This document shows positions 5,808 to 8,851 of a DNA stretch of 8,851 nt, in pieces. Under the pieces are notes generated by a model. That model made no database searches. It was given only the letters and a program-made list of their open reading frames with translations, and was not told the DNA's origin. Source of the DNA: Bacteroidota bacterium (GTDB lineage Bacteria > Bacteroidota > Bacteroidia > Bacteroidales > FEN-979); NCBI GenBank assembly GCA_026391755.1, contig JAPLDN010000134.1:1-8851 (forward strand). Reading direction: 5' to 3'. Each line of letters begins with the position of its first letter. Within the stretch, counting starts at the first letter, position 1. Made by a program: the position numbers and the translations under genes.

Positions 5808-5830
5808 ATCCCTTAAGTTAATTAGTTTTG
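5800..5830 (+). promoter_or_regulatory. Candidate promoter of the GlmU-like gene
   Basis: TAGTTTTG (5823-5830) matches TAnnTTTG exactly and is followed by CA. Nineteen bases upstream stands TTTT (5800-5803), the T run of the L31 terminator, in place of TTTG. The leader before the ATG at 5870 would be about 30 bases. The downstream box is good and the upstream box imperfect. Confidence 0.55.
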
Positions 5831-5869
5831 CAGTGGAATTCCTGGTTGAATTAATTTTATCCTCCTTGT

Positions 5870-7060
5870 ATGAATTACATTCTCTTCGATGACAGTATTG
5901 TCAGGACAAATCTTCTTCCATTGACATTCATGAGGCCTATCGCTGATATCAGGGTAGGTATCCTGACGATCAGGGAAAAGTGGGAAATGCATCTGAAAAC
6001 AAAGACTTCGACGCTTACCGAATCTTATCTGTCGAAAAAATTCAGGATTATCAGAGAGAAGGAGAATATTCTTTTAAATGCCTCTGTTTGTCCGACAGCG
6101 GAGATTGTTGATGCAGTATTGAACCTCAAACCAAACCAGACCATTGTATACCAGGATACAATAATTGCTTTACATGTAAAGGCTGAAGATCTCGATAACC
6201 TTGGAGATGCATCTTCAGACGGCATCGAGGAGATCAGCATTGTGAATCAGCCAGTCAGGATAGGGCACACCTGGGAAGTATTTTCAAAAAACGGGATAGC
6301 GATTCTTGAGGACTTTGAACTTATAACAAAGGACAGGAGATCGCAGAAGCTGAGTCCGACAAATACCGTGATTGGTGACGGGAAGGTGTTTGTTGAAAAA
6401 GGTGCTAAAGTGGAATGTGCTATTCTGAATACAAAGGCCGGACCTATCTATATAGGCAGGGATTCGGAAATCATGGAAGGGGCTATCATCCGCGGGCCTT
6501 TTGCCCTCTGTGAAGGTGCCCAGGTAAAAATGGCTGCCAAAATTTACGGCCCTACCACGGTTGGGCCTTATTCAAGAGTGGGAGGGGAGATCAACAATTC
6601 GGTACTGTTTGGTTATTCAAACAAAGCTCATGACGGGTTCCTGGGCCACTCAGTAATTGCGGAATGGTGTAACCTTGGAGCTGATACCAATACTTCAAAC
6701 CTGAAAAATACATATGATACAGTAAGGATCTGGAGTTACGGGAAACAGACCTTTGTAAGTACCAGCCAGCAATTCTGCGGACTGATCATGGCCGACCATT
6801 CCAAATGCGGGATAAATACAATGTTTAACACAGGTACAGTAGTCGGCGTCAATGCCAATATTTTCGGATCCGGGTTCCAGAGAAATTTTATCCCATCCTT
6901 CACATGGGGAGGCACTGCGGGTCATACAAATTATGACCTGAAAAGAGCAATAGAAGTTGCCGAACTGGTATATGCCAGACGGGAGAAATCACTCGATGAA
7001 GTGGAAAAAGAATTGCTTACAAGTGTTTACAACCTCACACTCAAAAACAAATACTTATAG
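5870..7060 (+). CDS. GlmU-like sugar nucleotidyltransferase / hexapeptide acyltransferase
   Basis: This 396-residue protein matches the alternative GlmU-like family of Bacteroidota, thought to act in UDP-N-acetylglucosamine formation for peptidoglycan and surface glycans. The N-terminal region begins 'MNYILFDDSIVRTNLLPLTF' then 'MRPIADIRVGILTIREKWE' (21-39), the family signature; it lacks the 'LAAGxGTRM' loop of classical GlmU, so its nucleotidyl transfer is assigned by family, not by a visible canonical motif. From about residue 165 to 345 runs a left-handed beta-helix of hexapeptide repeats ('VIGDGKVFVEKGAKV', 'IYIGRDSEIMEGAIIRGP', 'TTVGPYSRVGGEI'). 'NKAHDGFLGHSVIAEWCNLG' (251-270) corresponds to the acetyl-transfer site of GlmU, with His254 as the likely base. 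A helical tail closes the protein. It lies between the L31 terminator and lon, both on the same strand, and probably has its own promoter. Confidence 0.87.
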   Translation: MNYILFDDSIVRTNLLPLTFMRPIADIRVGILTIREKWEMHLKTKTSTLTESYLSKKFRIIREKENILLNASVCPTAEIVDAVLNLKPNQTIVYQDTIIALHVKAEDLDNLGDASSDGIEEISIVNQPVRIGHTWEVFSKNGIAILEDFELITKDRRSQKLSPTNTVIGDGKVFVEKGAKVECAILNTKAGPIYIGRDSEIMEGAIIRGPFALCEGAQVKMAAKIYGPTTVGPYSRVGGEINNSVLFGYSNKAHDGFLGHSVIAEWCNLGADTNTSNLKNTYDTVRIWSYGKQTFVSTSQQFCGLIMADHSKCGINTMFNTGTVVGVNANIFGSGFQRNFIPSFTWGGTAGHTNYDLKRAIEVAELVYARREKSLDEVEKELLTSVYNLTLKNKYL

Positions 7061-7097
7061 TCAGCCGATTTCTGGCACGTAATTTGACATTTGCTTT

Positions 7098-7119
7098 TAC
7101 CCGGTATCATGACCGGGTA
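7098..7119 (+). terminator. Hairpin between the GlmU-like gene and lon
   Basis: TACCCGGT (7098-7105) and ACCGGGTA (7112-7119) are exact reverse complements around a 6-base loop, followed by the T-rich TAATATTTTATT. It starts 38 bases after the upstream stop and ends 12 bases before the lon start. It may terminate the GlmU-like transcript, but the T run is interrupted; since it lies in the lon leader it could instead influence lon translation. I see no convincing lon promoter between the two genes. Confidence 0.5.
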
Positions 7120-7131
7120 TAATATTTTATT

Positions 7132-8851
7132 ATGGAAAGAAAACCTGAAACTATTTTTCTTGAAATGTCTGATATGCTTGACCCTGAAACGGAGTTTATT
7201 CCCTTGCTGTCATCTGAAGATGAAGAGCTGATGAATAATGAGGATGTACCCGAAGAGCTCCCTATACTGCCCCTGCGTAATACAGTCCTCTTTCCCGGAG
7301 TTGTAATCCCCATAACAGTCGGAAGGGATAAATCGATCCGTCTGATCCGTGAATATTACAAATCGGGCAGGATTATTGGTGTTGTCGGACAAAGGGACGC
7401 AACTATTGAGGATCCTGAATTTTCTGACCTGAATACTGTCGGAACTGTGGCCTATATAATAAAGCTCCTTCAGATGCCTGATGGAACAACTACTGCAATC
7501 ATCCAGGGAAAGCGGAGGTTCCGCATGAATACTCTCATTCAGACCGAACCGTATATAAAAGCAACGGTAGCCCCTTTTGACGTTATTCAAGAGGTAAATA
7601 AAGACGACAAGGAATTTCAGGCGCTGATGGCTTCCATAAAGGATCTTGCCACCCAGATCGTGAGCAAATCACCCAATATCCCATCGGAGGCGGCTTTTGC
7701 AATTAAGAATATTGAAAGCTCTTCATTCCTTGTGCATTTTATTTCTTCAAATCTCAATATCGATGTTTCGGAGAAACAGAAACTTCTTGAAACGGTTGAG
7801 CTTTCCGAGCGTGCACATCTCGTGCTGGGGTTCCTTACAAAAGAATTGCAGGTCACTGAACTAAAACAACAGATACAGAATAAAGTTAAAACCGACCTCG
7901 ATAAGCAGCAAAGGGATTACCTGCTTAATATGCAGCTTAAGACAATACAGGAAGAGCTTGGCGGTAGTCCGAATGCCCAGGAAATAAGTAATTTACGTGA
8001 GCAGGCCAAAGATAAAAAATGGCCCAGGGAGGTTGCAGAAGTTTTTGAAAAGGAAATAACCAAGCTCCAGAGAATGCATCCTGCGGCAGCTGAATACTCT
8101 ATCCAGGTCAATTATATCGAAACCCTGGTTCAGTTGCCGTGGAACGACTATACCGATGATAATCTTGATCTGGACCATGCCATGCAGGTTCTGAACGAGG
8201 ATCATTTCGGACTGGAAAAGGTTAAGGAAAGGATAATAGAGTTTCTTGCGATTATAAAGTTAAAGAAGGACCTTAAGTCACCGATACTATGCCTTGTCGG
8301 CCCCCCGGGAGTGGGTAAGACTTCTCTTGGAAAGTCTGTTGCAAGGGCGCTTGGCAGGAAATATATCAGGATGTCACTGGGAGGGCTCAGGGATGAATCG
8401 GAACTCCGTGGGCATCGCAAAACATATATAGGCGCTATGCCTGGCAGGATCATTCAGAGCATAAAAAAAACAAAATCCTCGAATCCGGTTTTTGTCCTGG
8501 ATGAAATTGACAAAGTGGCAGGAATGAATTTCAGTGGAGATCCCCAGGCTGCCTTGCTGGAAATCCTCGACCCTGAACAAAACAGCACTTTTTACGATAA
8601 TTTCCTGGAAGTGGAATACGACCTGAGCAGGATCATGTTTGTTGCAACTGCGAATACACTGAATACAGTTCATCCTGCTCTCCGCGACAGGATGGAGGTG
8701 ATTGAACTTCCAGGTTACCTTCTTGAAGAAAAGCAGGAAATTGCAATCAGGCACCTGGTCCCTAAACAGCTCAGGGAGCATGGGATGAAAAAAACACAGC
8801 TGCTTTTCAACCGTTCTTTCCTCCAGCAGATCATCGAAGAATATACCCGGG
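7132..8851 (+). CDS. lon: ATP-dependent protease Lon, 3' end cut by window edge
   Basis: Lon is a cytoplasmic homo-hexameric AAA+ protease that unfolds and degrades damaged and regulatory proteins. 573 codons are present. Domains seen: an acidic N-terminal extension (1-40); the LON substrate-binding domain from 'LPILPLRNTVLFPGV' (43-57) to about 235; a helical linker including 'QRDYLLNMQLKTIQEELGG' (260-278); and the AAA+ module with Walker A 'GPPGVGKTS' (Lys396), pore loop 'TYIGAMPG' (Tyr432), Walker B 'VFVLDEID' (Asp457, Glu458), sensor-1 Asn508 in 'VATAN' and Arg520 in 'LRDRMEV'. All ATPase residues are intact. The peptidase domain with the Ser-Lys dyad, roughly 230-260 residues, lies beyond the right edge. 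The start at 7132 has an A/T-rich leader without Shine-Dalgarno, as is normal here. No CIRCE-type heat-shock operator is seen. Confidence 0.97.
   Translation, partial: MERKPETIFLEMSDMLDPETEFIPLLSSEDEELMNNEDVPEELPILPLRNTVLFPGVVIPITVGRDKSIRLIREYYKSGRIIGVVGQRDATIEDPEFSDLNTVGTVAYIIKLLQMPDGTTTAIIQGKRRFRMNTLIQTEPYIKATVAPFDVIQEVNKDDKEFQALMASIKDLATQIVSKSPNIPSEAAFAIKNIESSSFLVHFISSNLNIDVSEKQKLLETVELSERAHLVLGFLTKELQVTELKQQIQNKVKTDLDKQQRDYLLNMQLKTIQEELGGSPNAQEISNLREQAKDKKWPREVAEVFEKEITKLQRMHPAAAEYSIQVNYIETLVQLPWNDYTDDNLDLDHAMQVLNEDHFGLEKVKERIIEFLAIIKLKKDLKSPILCLVGPPGVGKTSLGKSVARALGRKYIRMSLGGLRDESELRGHRKTYIGAMPGRIIQSIKKTKSSNPVFVLDEIDKVAGMNFSGDPQAALLEILDPEQNSTFYDNFLEVEYDLSRIMFVATANTLNTVHPALRDRMEVIELPGYLLEEKQEIAIRHLVPKQLREHGMKKTQLLFNRSFLQQIIEEYTR

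Noticed and set aside
7061..7131. CIRCE-like heat-shock operator upstream of lon
   Set aside because: The inverted repeat has a 6-base spacer and GC-rich arms unlike the 9-bp arms and 9-base spacer of CIRCE.
7210..8781. Several open frames on the minus strand opposite lon (for example 7210-7590 and 8374-8781)
   Set aside because: They are antisense shadows of the well-conserved Lon sequence with low-complexity or Cys/Ser-rich products.
1..8851. Mobile element, CRISPR, tRNA, rRNA or phage content
   Set aside because: No repeat array, transposase, integrase, target duplication or structural RNA pattern was seen on either strand; gene content and codon style are uniform.

Overview
The window looks like a chromosomal segment of a member of the Bacteroidota, probably a Bacteroidales-type organism. 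The evidence is the protein families (cofactor-type short SerA with a Lys in place of the catalytic His, zinc-free L31 type B, the alternative GlmU-like protein, a LuxC-type acyl-CoA reductase), the absence of Shine-Dalgarno sites before most genes, and several promoters of the Bacteroidota form TTTG-N19/20-TAnnTTTG. I see no mobile element, CRISPR array, tRNA or rRNA. Coding density is high; the longest non-coding stretches are about 149 bases (3282-3430) and 114 bases (5756-5869), and both hold regulatory signals.

Left half, minus strand, read right to left: a secreted protein of unknown function (4339-3431), then a serine-biosynthesis cluster serC (3281-2211), serA (2163-1408), a four-helix-bundle gene (1364-936) and a DUF1015 gene (921 to beyond the left edge). 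The last four are separated by only 47, 43 and 14 bases and have one good promoter upstream of serC, so they are probably one transcript. SerA plus SerC convert 3-phosphoglycerate to phosphoserine. No phosphoserine phosphatase is in view; DUF1015 is the constant but unexplained partner.

Right half, plus strand: a LuxC-like acyl-CoA reductase (4368-5417), divergent from the secreted protein with only 28 bases between start codons; ribosomal protein L31 type B (5486-5755) with a textbook promoter and intrinsic terminator; a GlmU-like sugar nucleotidyltransferase/acyltransferase (5870-7060); and the first 573 codons of the ATP-dependent protease Lon (7132 to beyond the right edge).

The most striking observation is in serA. 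The reading frame is open throughout, but about 56 residues expected between 'VVVMNT' and 'GMEVYAFD' are absent, which removes the glycine-rich NAD-binding loop. It is either a real in-frame deletion or a sequence/assembly error. A perfect 9-bp hairpin sits between serC and serA. Otherwise the region is mostly ordinary core-genome content, and I do not see a clearly new multi-gene system.
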